The translations under genes and the position numbers were made by a program. Shown here piece after piece: positions 52,585 through 60,545 of a stretch of DNA of 64,000 nt (the first letter of the stretch is position 1; every line of letters begins with the position of its first letter). The notes beneath the pieces are model-generated. The model ran no database searches. It saw only the letters and a program-made list of their open reading frames with translations, and was not told the origin of the DNA. This stretch comes from JBCAXA01 sp039183535 (lineage in GTDB: Bacteria > Pseudomonadota > Gammaproteobacteria > Steroidobacterales > Woeseiaceae). The stretch covers positions 62,001 through 126,000 of the forward strand of contig JBCDBO010000001.1 of the NCBI GenBank assembly GCA_039183535.1, read 5' to 3'.

Positions 52585-53502
52585 GTGGATTTTCGCCAGC
52601 TCCGGTATTTGCTGGTTATTGCCGATCTTGGCAGCTTCACGAAAGCGGCGGAGCAAATTCCGCTCGCGCAGTCGGCGCTCAGCCGGCACATGCGGCTGCT
52701 TGAAGAAGAACTCGGCGTCAAACTCCTTATACGTACCGGCCGCGGCGTCACGCTAACCGAGCAAGGCGAATACCTTCGCGACCGGGCCCGGTCGGTGCTC
52801 GAACAGATGGAAGACACACGCCGCAACTTGGCCGCGTGGTATGAAAATCCGGCCGGCCTTGTGCGTATCGGCATGACGCCTACCGCGACCCTGACGTATG
52901 CGGCGACTTATTTGCGCCAGCTGCGCAAACACCACGAGAACATTACCGTCCGGCTTACCGAAGGTCTGAGCGCAACGCTGATTGAGTGGCTGCATGCCGA
53001 CCGTCTCGACCTCGCCATTGTTTTCGAACAAACGAAAAACTCAAAACTCGTCTCGGAAGTCATCGGCTACGATGAGATGTGTTTGGTGGTACCCCCCGGA
53101 CATCCAAGCACCGAACCGGTGTCGCTGCACGATATCGCCGAGATGCCGCTCATCGCCCCGTTCGTGAAAAAAGGTATTCGCAATCGAATGACCGAAGCCT
53201 TCAGCGCCGCCGATCTCGATATGGACATCGCCTACGAAATCGACGCATTACCGGCGATGAAAGATCTGGTACGAACCGGCGCAGGCGTGTCGATCCTGAC
53301 CCGCTCGTCGGTGCTGCGCGACGTCGAAATCGGTGATGTCGAAACCCGGACAATCGACAGCCCGCTGATGACGTTTGCAGCGCACTTGATGTACTCACGT
53401 TCCGCCGAGCACAGCCGCGCAGCGCGAGCAGCCGCTGACGTCATCAAGCAAACGGCCAGCGAGTTCCTCAAACCGACGCGCGAATCGATCAGCGGCCAAT
53501 AG
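52585..53502 (+). CDS. LysR-family transcriptional regulator
   Basis: 305 residues from a GTG at 52585. The HTH is DFRQLRYLLVIADLGSFTKA, then AAEQIPLAQSALSRHMRLLE. The effector domain has VRIGMTPTATLTYAATYL and DRLDLAIVFE, resembling NAC/CynR-type regulators. Its C-terminus (ARAAADVIKQTASEFLKPTR) is related to a LysR remnant at 56587-56703. It probably regulates the adjacent transporter and catabolic genes. Confidence 0.93.
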   Translation: MDFRQLRYLLVIADLGSFTKAAEQIPLAQSALSRHMRLLEEELGVKLLIRTGRGVTLTEQGEYLRDRARSVLEQMEDTRRNLAAWYENPAGLVRIGMTPTATLTYAATYLRQLRKHHENITVRLTEGLSATLIEWLHADRLDLAIVFEQTKNSKLVSEVIGYDEMCLVVPPGHPSTEPVSLHDIAEMPLIAPFVKKGIRNRMTEAFSAADLDMDIAYEIDALPAMKDLVRTGAGVSILTRSSVLRDVEIGDVETRTIDSPLMTFAAHLMYSRSAEHSRAARAAADVIKQTASEFLKPTRESISGQ

Positions 53503-53523
53503 GGCTAATCGAACGAACCAGCG

Positions 53524-54468
53524 TCATTCTTTAACGGCAAGACCGAACGCCCACGCGAACGGCGCCGGATCGAAGTATTCGCGCAACAATTGGATTTTTC
53601 CGTCAGACACATGAAACAGACCGCCGTAGCGCTGCCGATAGCGGCGCGCCGTGGGAATGATGTCGACATCACCGTGGAATTCGGCGAAGACCATTTCTGG
53701 ATCGCGCATCGGATAGAGCACGAGTTGCGAGGTAAAGTCAGCACGGCCGGCATTTTTGGGCCAATCCGCATAGAGCGCGACAAGGTCGTTTTTGCCGACG
53801 ACGCGCTTAGGATGACCCGGCGGTGAAAACGGCATATCGAGTACCGCCCTCTCATGCCAAACAGCAGCTAGACCAGCCATGTCTTTGTTCTCAAGTGCGT
53901 CTAAGAATTTAAGCACAGTTTGCTGGCTCTGCTGTCTCACCACATATGGCGGAGGTGCCTCGGCAGCGTTCTTTGTAGCTATGCTGAACACATCTCGCGT
54001 ACCTGCCTCTGCCAGCAGGCGAAACGCTGTTGCCGTGATTCGCCATTGACCTGCCGAGCGGACGAGTTCATAGCGATACTGCCCCTCAACCTGCCAAGCA
54101 AGGTCGGCGACGTAATGATCGGCCGTCACATCAGCAGTAGCAACCGCACGCTCGCCGTCGAGCTCGACACGGATATTGGAGATGGCGTGCCGGGTCCGAT
54201 CAAATCCTGGCAAGACGCCGGCCCATTCCGTCATCAATCCTTGAGGGCTCTGCACTACTGGTTCACCGCCGACCAACGACGTGTAGTCGACATGAATCTC
54301 GTCGGCGAAAAGCGTCTCTAAAGCCTCGAAATCATGGCGATCTGCCAGTATCGCAACACTCTCGACAATGGTCTTGATCGCCGCAGTATCCATGGCCAGT
54401 GACTGTGTTGCACCGGCGTTCGTGCAAAGTACTGTCATTATCACAACTCCCAGTATCACTCGAAGCAT
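53524..54468 (-). CDS. Exported protein with two SnoaL/NTF2-like domains
   Basis: 314 residues from the ATG at 54466-54468. A signal peptide (MLRVILGVVIMTVLCTNAGA) is followed by two cone-like domains. The first (about 25-150) contains LADRHDFEALETLFADEIHV and TADVTADHYV; the second (about 175-300) contains LKFLDALENKDMAGLAAVWH and HVSDGKIQLLREYFDP. SnoaL-like folds act as small-molecule isomerases, cyclases or binding proteins. It follows the hydrolase gene by 19 bases. The frame to 54594 overlaps that gene and is not credible. Confidence 0.85.
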   Translation of the reverse strand: MLRVILGVVIMTVLCTNAGATQSLAMDTAAIKTIVESVAILADRHDFEALETLFADEIHVDYTSLVGGEPVVQSPQGLMTEWAGVLPGFDRTRHAISNIRVELDGERAVATADVTADHYVADLAWQVEGQYRYELVRSAGQWRITATAFRLLAEAGTRDVFSIATKNAAEAPPPYVVRQQSQQTVLKFLDALENKDMAGLAAVWHERAVLDMPFSPPGHPKRVVGKNDLVALYADWPKNAGRADFTSQLVLYPMRDPEMVFAEFHGDVDIIPTARRYRQRYGGLFHVSDGKIQLLREYFDPAPFAWAFGLAVKE

Positions 54469-54487
54469 CGTCGGATGGAGAGCCCGA

Positions 54488-55423
54488 TCAACGCTCGAAA
54501 TGCGCAACAACAGCGGTAACGGCTGCATCGACGACATCGGGGCGATCATAGAAATCAAACTGGCTGATATCGTCCAGCCACACCGTCGTCGCATAGTGAC
54601 CTAAGCGCCGCGCATACTCGCGTGCACCTTGCGGAATGGCTGCCGCATCGGAATGAACCAGTAACGTCGGCTTAGATTGCTGGTCGGCGGTTTTAATAGC
54701 ATCGTAGGTCAGCCAACCCGTCCATGACGCTACATTGAATTTGTTATCGAACTCTGGAATGAGACCACGATCGGGTTCTGTGTAATAAGGCGCCTGGAAC
54801 ATCACGGCGTCTTCGTTCGTCAGGCTCGCCGCCTCGAGGATAGTGGGGACCGCCGTAGCAGCTGCGCGCTGCGCAGCGTCGAGCAATACAGCCACACCGT
54901 CATCGCCGCCGTATACTGACTTCACGATCTCGGCGTCGTGCAACCACGGTGCGACCAGTGCAAGGCGTTTGATCGCCGGATGCCGCAAAGCGGCATCACT
55001 CATATAGCCCGCCGATGCGCAGACTCCAAGACCGCTGATTTGCTCAGAATCGACCTCCGAACGTGTTAGCAAGAAATCAACAGCAGCAACGATGTCGTCA
55101 GTCTTGCGAGCAGGATTCTCAAGATAGGGAATGGGATCGGAGGACTGACCCCAGCCACGAAAATCGAACGCTAACGCAGCATAGCCACGATCGGCCAGGT
55201 TTGCTGCGTAGGTACCGGCCATTTGCTCCTTAACGGTCATCCAAGCGCCAGTAACCACGACGCCTGGTAAACGATCGCCATCTCGATACGAATCAGGCAG
55301 ATACAAATCGCCGACCAGTGTTTGCTCCGTACTTGGGAAAGAAACTCGCTTTTTCATGGCTGCCTCCGCCGGCAGTGAACCGAGTGTGATGGCGACAGCC
55401 GCCACGATGAAGCTGGGTTGCAT
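54488..55423 (-). CDS. Alpha/beta hydrolase (dienelactone hydrolase-like), exported
   Basis: 311 residues. The signal peptide ends LGSLPAEA. The fold is seen in RLPGVVVTGAWMTVKEQMAG, AALAFDFRGWGQSSD and the nucleophile elbow GLGVCASAGYM, where Cys occupies the nucleophile position as in dienelactone-hydrolase and YcjY-like proteins. The start (MQPSF) is an ATG. Co-oriented with the SnoaL-like gene and just downstream of an AraC regulator gene, all on the minus strand. Confidence 0.88.
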   Translation of the reverse strand: MQPSFIVAAVAITLGSLPAEAAMKKRVSFPSTEQTLVGDLYLPDSYRDGDRLPGVVVTGAWMTVKEQMAGTYAANLADRGYAALAFDFRGWGQSSDPIPYLENPARKTDDIVAAVDFLLTRSEVDSEQISGLGVCASAGYMSDAALRHPAIKRLALVAPWLHDAEIVKSVYGGDDGVAVLLDAAQRAAATAVPTILEAASLTNEDAVMFQAPYYTEPDRGLIPEFDNKFNVASWTGWLTYDAIKTADQQSKPTLLVHSDAAAIPQGAREYARRLGHYATTVWLDDISQFDFYDRPDVVDAAVTAVVAHFER

Positions 55424-55536
55424 GAGCGCCTCTTGTTCGTGTTACAAATCGAGCGAACAGCGTACGGCGCAGTGACGAGCCGCGCTTGAACGTATCGATG
55501 GATCTTTTGAACGATCCTACGGCGCAATGATGGAGG

Positions 55537-56424
55537 CTAGCTTCGAAGGCGGGCGCGATAGGACGACGGAGACTCGCCTGTGGCTTGCTTAAAGACCCTG
55601 GAGAAATGCGCTTGATCAGCGAAACCACAGGCTAGCGCTATATCGATCAGCGGTGTATCGCGATGCGGCAGACGTTTACGCGCTTGTTCAACCCGATAGG
55701 CGGTGACGAATTGCATAGGACTCATCCCAATCGTCTTCTTAAACAGCTGCGCGAAATGAGAGGTACTGAGCGCCGTTTCCCTCGCCAATCCCTCGACCTG
55801 AATGGACGTGCTGTAATTGGCAGCGACGTACGCCAAAACCCACTGGTAGTGCTTCGCCGTAAAACTGGTTGAAAAAGCGTACTCCTCTTCGCGCAAGCCG
55901 TACTTCTGAATCAGCTTGACCAAAAAAACGCGGGCTAAAGACTCGAAAATCAAGTGAGAACCTTGCTCGTCACTGGCCAAGGCATCTTTGAGCATAACGC
56001 CTGCGTAGCAGATATCGGGATCCTTAAACTGAGGTAAGGACGCAAGCTGCGTACCCGCCAGCAGAATGCCCACTTCAAACTGTGAAAATCGCTCGAATCG
56101 AGCAGGTTCGAGAGTAATGACGATGACTTTCGACGGCGAATGCCAACGCCATCCTGATCGGACTCCAGCCGGCGTTACAACGATTTCATCTTTTCTAAAT
56201 GTGAAGTCTCGGTATTCTTCATCGCGCCAGTTCTCTACTCGGTGCGGTTCATCATTTAGATTCAAGAGAATATGGTGCTGCGCGAAAACCTGCCTAGGCA
56301 TCGCATCCGGCTCTGCCTCGAAGTATTCGAGCGTTAACAATGCTGCTGCCGATGGACGCGTGTCGGCAGCGCTGTCCAATAGCGGTGCAGATGGATAGAC
56401 GTCTTGGTACTTCGCTTTGTCCAC
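55537..56424 (-). CDS. AraC-family transcriptional regulator
   Basis: 295 residues from a GTG at 56422-56424. The C-terminal double HTH is clear: VEGLARETALSTSHFAQLFK, then KTIGMSPMQFVTAYRVEQAR and DIALACGFADQAHFSRVFKQ, ending TGESPSSYRARLR. The N-terminal part (about 1-180) is an effector domain. It lies 113 bases before the hydrolase/SnoaL pair and is a good candidate to control it. Confidence 0.94.
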   Translation of the reverse strand: MDKAKYQDVYPSAPLLDSAADTRPSAAALLTLEYFEAEPDAMPRQVFAQHHILLNLNDEPHRVENWRDEEYRDFTFRKDEIVVTPAGVRSGWRWHSPSKVIVITLEPARFERFSQFEVGILLAGTQLASLPQFKDPDICYAGVMLKDALASDEQGSHLIFESLARVFLVKLIQKYGLREEEYAFSTSFTAKHYQWVLAYVAANYSTSIQVEGLARETALSTSHFAQLFKKTIGMSPMQFVTAYRVEQARKRLPHRDTPLIDIALACGFADQAHFSRVFKQATGESPSSYRARLRS

Positions 56425-56778
56425 GTGTATCCCATTCGACGACGAAACAGCTGGTCAACCCAGTATAGCGAAGCACCATAGCTCGCCGGCGACCACCTGG
56501 CGCCCGATGAACAGCGCCGGTAATACCTTCGCGGCCGACCAAACAGGGCTCGAAAGTCACAGGCTATAAAAGGATGCGTTCGGTGCTGCCGCCTGCACAT
56601 CAAAACTCGAGCCGGTGTCACTGCACGGGCCGCAGCTGAGGTCATGCGGCGAACGGCCAAAGCGCACTTCAAACTAACGCGTGGATCGTCCGCCGATGAA
56701 TAGACGCGTTCGCCCGGCACGCCAGCGTGTACGGTACGTCTAACTCAAGTATCTCGACGAAACGCCGACATTATCCGA
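56425..56778. other. Intergenic region between AraC and GGDEF genes
   Basis: 354 bases between divergent genes. It contains the LysR-gene remnant (56587-56703) and otherwise only short frames without family resemblance. A TATAAA at 56566-56571 lies in an otherwise GC-rich stretch. Confidence 0.5.
56587..56703 (+). pseudogene. C-terminal remnant of a LysR-type regulator gene
   Basis: This frame reads ARAAAEVMRRTAKAHFKLTR and then GSSADE before a TAG at 56701-56703. It aligns with the LysR C-terminus ARAAADVIKQTASEFLKPTR (53502 end) over 20 residues with many identities and conservative changes, and the DNA is also similar. Upstream (LHIKTRAGV) the match fades. No start, HTH or effector domain is present, so this is a decayed fragment. 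Confidence 0.6.
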
Positions 56779-58077
56779 ATGGCGGTGGATCAAATACGGA
56801 TACAGCGACGTTGTCTGGACCTGATATTTGGCCAGACCCGTGCAGCGTGGATATCGAACGCGTTTTGCGCTGTCCTCGTTTGGCTCGCATTTTGGGAAAA
56901 TGCTAGCCATGGCTGGCTCCTCGCTTGGAGCGGCGCAGTCGTTTCGATCATGGTGATGCGAGAGATCCAAATGCGCCGCTACCGCGAACTTGGCGATCAA
57001 CCGATCGACCTCGCCGTCTGGACGCGTTGGGCTGAGCTATCGCAGTTCGCCAATGGGTGTTTTTGGGGTGTCGGGTGCGCCGCACTAGCGCTGATTGCAA
57101 CACCGCATCAACTTACCGTCGTCTTGATTATCGCCGGCGGGCTGCAAACCGGAAGCGTTCTGTCGAGTAGTTACCTGTTGCGCGCATTCGCCTTTTTCTC
57201 ATTGCCGCTCTTTTTACTGACACTGGCAGCCATTCTGGTACTCGCCGTCCGCGAGCAAGCGAGTCTATTCGTCACCGCCGCGCTATTGGTTGTTTGGTCC
57301 TTGTTTATCCTGTTGTGCGCGAAACGCTTTGGCGATCACTTCCGTCGCTCACTAGCGTATGCCCTTGAGAATCTCGATCTCGCCGAGTCACTACGCTCGA
57401 TCAACCGAGAAAATGAGCAGCTGAACCAATCGTTGAACGAGCGCATCATTGATCTGCGAGACGTACAGCAGAACTTACTCGAAGAAAAAATACGCGCCGA
57501 TGGTCTGGTTGAGCAGCTACGGATGTTATCAACGACAGACGAGTTGACCGGCCTTGGCAATCGGCGCTTTTTCGATGAGTGCCTTCAACGCGAGTGGCAA
57601 CGGGGACTCAGCAGTGGCCACCCGATCGCCTTGATATTGGCTGATATCGATCATTACAAAGCGTTTAACGATCGCTATGGCCACCAACACGGTGATCGAT
57701 GTCTGGTCGAGGTTGCCGGTGTACTGAAACAGATTGCACGACGTGAGAGTGACTGGGCAGCTCGCTACGGTGGCGAGGAATTCGCATTAATTCTTGGCAA
57801 CACCGCACTCGACGTAGCCAGCCAGCTGGCCGATAAGCTTCGCCTCGACCTACAAGAACGTGGTATCGCGCACGACCGGTCTCCGATCGCTTCGGTTGTA
57901 ACGATTAGCTGTGGTGTGAGCGCTGTGACGCCAACGGCCGATATCGCCCCGGAGACCCTCGTCCAAGTTGCGGACCAAGCGCTTTACGCGGCGAAGCAAT
58001 CAAGTCGCAATTGCATAGTCGCTCTGGCCAATGACCATGACATCAATTCGCCAGACACCGCTAGCGTGGGTCGATAA
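56779..58077 (+). CDS. Membrane-bound diguanylate cyclase (GGDEF)
   Basis: 432 residues. Six or so N-terminal hydrophobic segments (about 20-205) form a sensor region, followed by a coiled-coil linker (ENEQLNQSLNERIIDLRDVQ) and a GGDEF domain. The active site is GGEEF (331-335), preceded by DIDHYKAFNDRYGHQHGD. The inhibitory-site motif RESD (322-325) lies 5 residues before GGEEF, consistent with product feedback. It makes cyclic di-GMP. No EAL domain. Confidence 0.94.
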   Translation: MAVDQIRIQRRCLDLIFGQTRAAWISNAFCAVLVWLAFWENASHGWLLAWSGAVVSIMVMREIQMRRYRELGDQPIDLAVWTRWAELSQFANGCFWGVGCAALALIATPHQLTVVLIIAGGLQTGSVLSSSYLLRAFAFFSLPLFLLTLAAILVLAVREQASLFVTAALLVVWSLFILLCAKRFGDHFRRSLAYALENLDLAESLRSINRENEQLNQSLNERIIDLRDVQQNLLEEKIRADGLVEQLRMLSTTDELTGLGNRRFFDECLQREWQRGLSSGHPIALILADIDHYKAFNDRYGHQHGDRCLVEVAGVLKQIARRESDWAARYGGEEFALILGNTALDVASQLADKLRLDLQERGIAHDRSPIASVVTISCGVSAVTPTADIAPETLVQVADQALYAAKQSSRNCIVALANDHDINSPDTASVGR

Positions 58078-58110
58078 CGCTGAAAGCAGTTGCCAGCAAA
58101 ATTTGTAGGC

Positions 58111-58827
58111 CTACGAAGCGGTCCAATATCCCGACGCGTAGAGCTTACTCTCGTCAAAATTCGGTTGACCGCGAAGGTAGTTACGTATCGCGACAACTTC
58201 TTTCGATTCGCAGGCCACGAACATCGCTGGCTCTCCCGCCTGCCAAGGTAGCTCTTTCACCGCCGCAAGCAGAGCATGCTCGGCATGCACCGGCAGGATT
58301 AACCAACGCAGCGACATGTGCTCCGGTACCGCCAGCACTTGCTTATCCGACTCAGTCGGAACTTGAACAACGATGTGACCTTGCGCATCACGCGGCAGAC
58401 GCTCCAATGTCGCCGCAAGCGCCGGTAAGGCCGTCAGGTCGGCAACCAGCAAATGCCAGTCCGCCTCGAAATCGGTGTGCTTTACCGAACCGGGTCCGGC
58501 AATTTTCAGCTCATCGCCAATCTGCGCATCTTTCGCCCAGTCGGCGGCCAATCCGCGGTGATCGTTGATGGCAAAATCGACCGTCAGTTTGCGTTTGATA
58601 CGGTCGAAGTAGCGAATCGTGTACGAACGCATGCGTTTGCGTAACGCAAGCTTCGATAACAGCGACGGCTTTTCGTCGGCGGCGGTGGGGACGATCACCT
58701 TTACATGCGCGCTTTCCATTTGCTCGGGAAAGTCGGCGAGATCCGGTCCGACCAATTCGAAGCGACGCATATGGGGCGACAAATCCTCAAACGATTCCAC
58801 GGTGACTCTGCGCATACGTGGCAGCAC
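58111..58827 (-). CDS. Siderophore-interacting (FAD-binding) ferric reductase
   Basis: 238 residues from a GTG at 58825-58827, preceded by AGGAGA. The family pattern is HMRRFELVGPDLADFPEQME, then HVKVIVP, the RSYTIRYFD FAD motif, FAINDHRGLAADWAKDAQIG and GPGSVKHTDFEADWHLLVAD. These enzymes reduce ferric siderophores using flavin and NAD(P)H. Divergent from the MarR gene, with two copies of a palindrome in between. An ATG at 58815 is an alternative start. Confidence 0.92.
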   Translation of the reverse strand: MLPRMRRVTVESFEDLSPHMRRFELVGPDLADFPEQMESAHVKVIVPTAADEKPSLLSKLALRKRMRSYTIRYFDRIKRKLTVDFAINDHRGLAADWAKDAQIGDELKIAGPGSVKHTDFEADWHLLVADLTALPALAATLERLPRDAQGHIVVQVPTESDKQVLAVPEHMSLRWLILPVHAEHALLAAVKELPWQAGEPAMFVACESKEVVAIRNYLRGQPNFDESKLYASGYWTAS

Positions 58828-58867
58828 AACAGCTTCTCCTGCGGGCTGGCATCGGCCCGCGATAAAG

Positions 58868-58911
58868 TTGATAATATCATCCAATATAGGGGGACAAGTT
58901 GATAATATCAA
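58868..58911. promoter_or_regulatory. Two matching palindromic operators between SIP and MarR genes
   Basis: TTGATAATATCAT (58868-58880) and the perfect palindrome TTGATAATATCAA (58899-58911) lie 31 bases apart, three helical turns. They occupy the gap between divergent starts at 58827 and 58925, the expected place for MarR binding. The second copy is 14 bases before the MarR start, suggesting autorepression. Confidence 0.75.
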
Positions 58912-58924
58912 CCGTTAATCGGCC

Positions 58925-59368
58925 ATGAGGACCGACAGTGAAATCGATGCGCTGTTTGGGCTGCTTCGGGCCGTAAAACGTGCGTATCACGCCGAAATAC
59001 AGCGACTCGGTATTGATCTCGCACCGATGCACCTAAAAGTGCTGCGAATGGTGAAACACCGCTCCGGCTGTACGGCGCAAGACATGGCTGCCGCCTTCGG
59101 CCGCGACAAAGCGCAGATCGCGCGCCTAGTCCAATCCCTGCTGCAGATGGGTTACGTACGGCGTGTCGCCAATCCGAACGATGGGCGCAGCCAGCTCATC
59201 GAGTTGGACTCGGCGGGTGAGGACGTTCTGACAAAGACGGCATCGATCCATAAGCGTGTTGTTGCGCTCATGACAGACGGTGTCGGCAAAAAAGACCAAG
59301 CGGCGTTTTTTGCGACAGCGAGACAGTTCCAAGAGAATCTCGCGCGTAGACCATCAAGATCTCGTTAA
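58925..59368 (+). CDS. MarR-family transcriptional regulator
   Basis: 147 residues. The winged helix is seen in GIDLAPMHLKVLRMVKHRSG, then CTAQDMAAAFGRDKAQIARL and the wing YVRRVANPNDGRSQLIEL. Divergent from the siderophore-interacting protein gene with twin palindromes between them, so it probably represses both. Its end overlaps the convergent membrane-protein gene by 15 bases. Confidence 0.93.
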   Translation: MRTDSEIDALFGLLRAVKRAYHAEIQRLGIDLAPMHLKVLRMVKHRSGCTAQDMAAAFGRDKAQIARLVQSLLQMGYVRRVANPNDGRSQLIELDSAGEDVLTKTASIHKRVVALMTDGVGKKDQAAFFATARQFQENLARRPSRSR

Positions 59369-59707
59369 TACCCGGCCTATCACAGCAAGCGTGACCACAT
59401 GCATGGCAGCAATACATAGGTTGCTAATGACAACGGGATGGCGCACGGCGCTCACCGTCAAAGGTGTCAGGACCTTGTAGGCAACCTGTACGGCCAGCAA
59501 CCCAAAGACGAGACGCGGATCGCGAAAAACCAGAAGTCCGGTCGACAGTAAGCCGATCGCTAAATAGACCGCGAGAAGAATCTGACGCGCGTCGGTTGCT
59601 GGCCCGTAAACGGTGTTTGCCCATGCCGCGTCGACGAACAAGCCGTAACAAACGGGTATCAGGACAACGATATTAACGAGCAATGACGCTGTGATGAAAA
59701 TCAGCAT
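59354..59707 (-). CDS. Small four-helix membrane protein, unknown function
   Basis: 117 residues with four hydrophobic segments (about 3-24, 41-60, 64-81 and 90-112). No motif recognised. Its end overlaps the convergent MarR gene by 15 bases. A ribosome site is not obvious. Confidence 0.65.
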   Translation of the reverse strand: MLIFITASLLVNIVVLIPVCYGLFVDAAWANTVYGPATDARQILLAVYLAIGLLSTGLLVFRDPRLVFGLLAVQVAYKVLTPLTVSAVRHPVVISNLCIAAMHVVTLAVIGRVLTRS

Positions 59708-59874
59708 TGAGCAGACACGCTAACGAGATAGACCCGCGGCAGCCTACTTGGGAACCTGCAGCGCCGCCGTCAAGGGTCAGTGAAAACGTGGTCAAGGCGC
59801 ATGCGGCACAACTGAGCGACGATGGTTTCTCGACGCACAGACGCTGGCTACCCAACGACACAGACATTCCAGGC

Positions 59875-60522
59875 CTACGACGTAATTTCCGCCCCAACTA
59901 TCGTGTAGATCTTACCGACCGTGCCTGTGTCGGCCACCATGTTAAGCAACTGCTCGGCCAAGTCGCTGCGCTTCAGCCGTGGCGACTTCGGTACGTCCAC
60001 CGATTGCTCAAGCAACTGATACGCGGGCGCGCCTTGCTCATCGGCTAAGCCGCCGGGGCGCAGAATCGTGTAGTCGAGATTGCTCGATTGAATAATCGCC
60101 TCTTGGCGATCTTTATCGGCCCAGATTTCTTTAGCCAAACGCTTGACGATGAGCTCCCGGAACAGCCATGGCTTAACTTTCGCTAAGCTATCGCCGCAAC
60201 CGAGGCTAGTAATGGCGACGAGCCGCCGGCAACCGGCCTCGCGCATCGCGTCGATGATCCGACGCGTACCCTCCGACAGCACGGTGTTGGGTTTCCGGTC
60301 GACCGTACCCAACGCCAATAACACGGCATCGCAGTCCGCGATCGCCGCGGCTATAACCGGCCCGTCCGTCAATTGCGCGGTGACGACCTTGATACGGCCA
60401 CTGAATGCGGCGAGTTTTTCGGGCGAACGAACGACAGCAACAACGTCGTGGCCCTGCTCGAGCGCTTGCGCTACCAGCAACAAACCGGTTTTTCCGGTTG
60501 CGCCGAAAATACCCAGCTTCAC
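59875..60522 (-). CDS. NAD(P)-binding oxidoreductase (NmrA/BVR-like SDR)
   Basis: 215 residues from a GTG. The N-terminal GIFGATGKTGLLLVAQALEQ is the GxxGxxG cofactor loop; VVAVVRSPEKL, DAVLLALGTVDRKPNTVLSE and RLVAITSLGCGDS follow. It resembles biliverdin-reductase-B-like and NmrA-type proteins. Lies 23 bases downstream of the aldehyde dehydrogenase gene stop on the same strand, so possibly the last gene of that operon. Confidence 0.88.
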   Translation of the reverse strand: MKLGIFGATGKTGLLLVAQALEQGHDVVAVVRSPEKLAAFSGRIKVVTAQLTDGPVIAAAIADCDAVLLALGTVDRKPNTVLSEGTRRIIDAMREAGCRRLVAITSLGCGDSLAKVKPWLFRELIVKRLAKEIWADKDRQEAIIQSSNLDYTILRPGGLADEQGAPAYQLLEQSVDVPKSPRLKRSDLAEQLLNMVADTGTVGKIYTIVGAEITS

Positions 60523-60545
60523 GGCGCTATCGACCTGTCAATACG

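Noticed and set aside
56334..56720. 128-residue frame (-) upstream of AraC
   Set aside because: Overlaps the AraC N-terminus and is rich in Arg/Cys like a non-coding frame.
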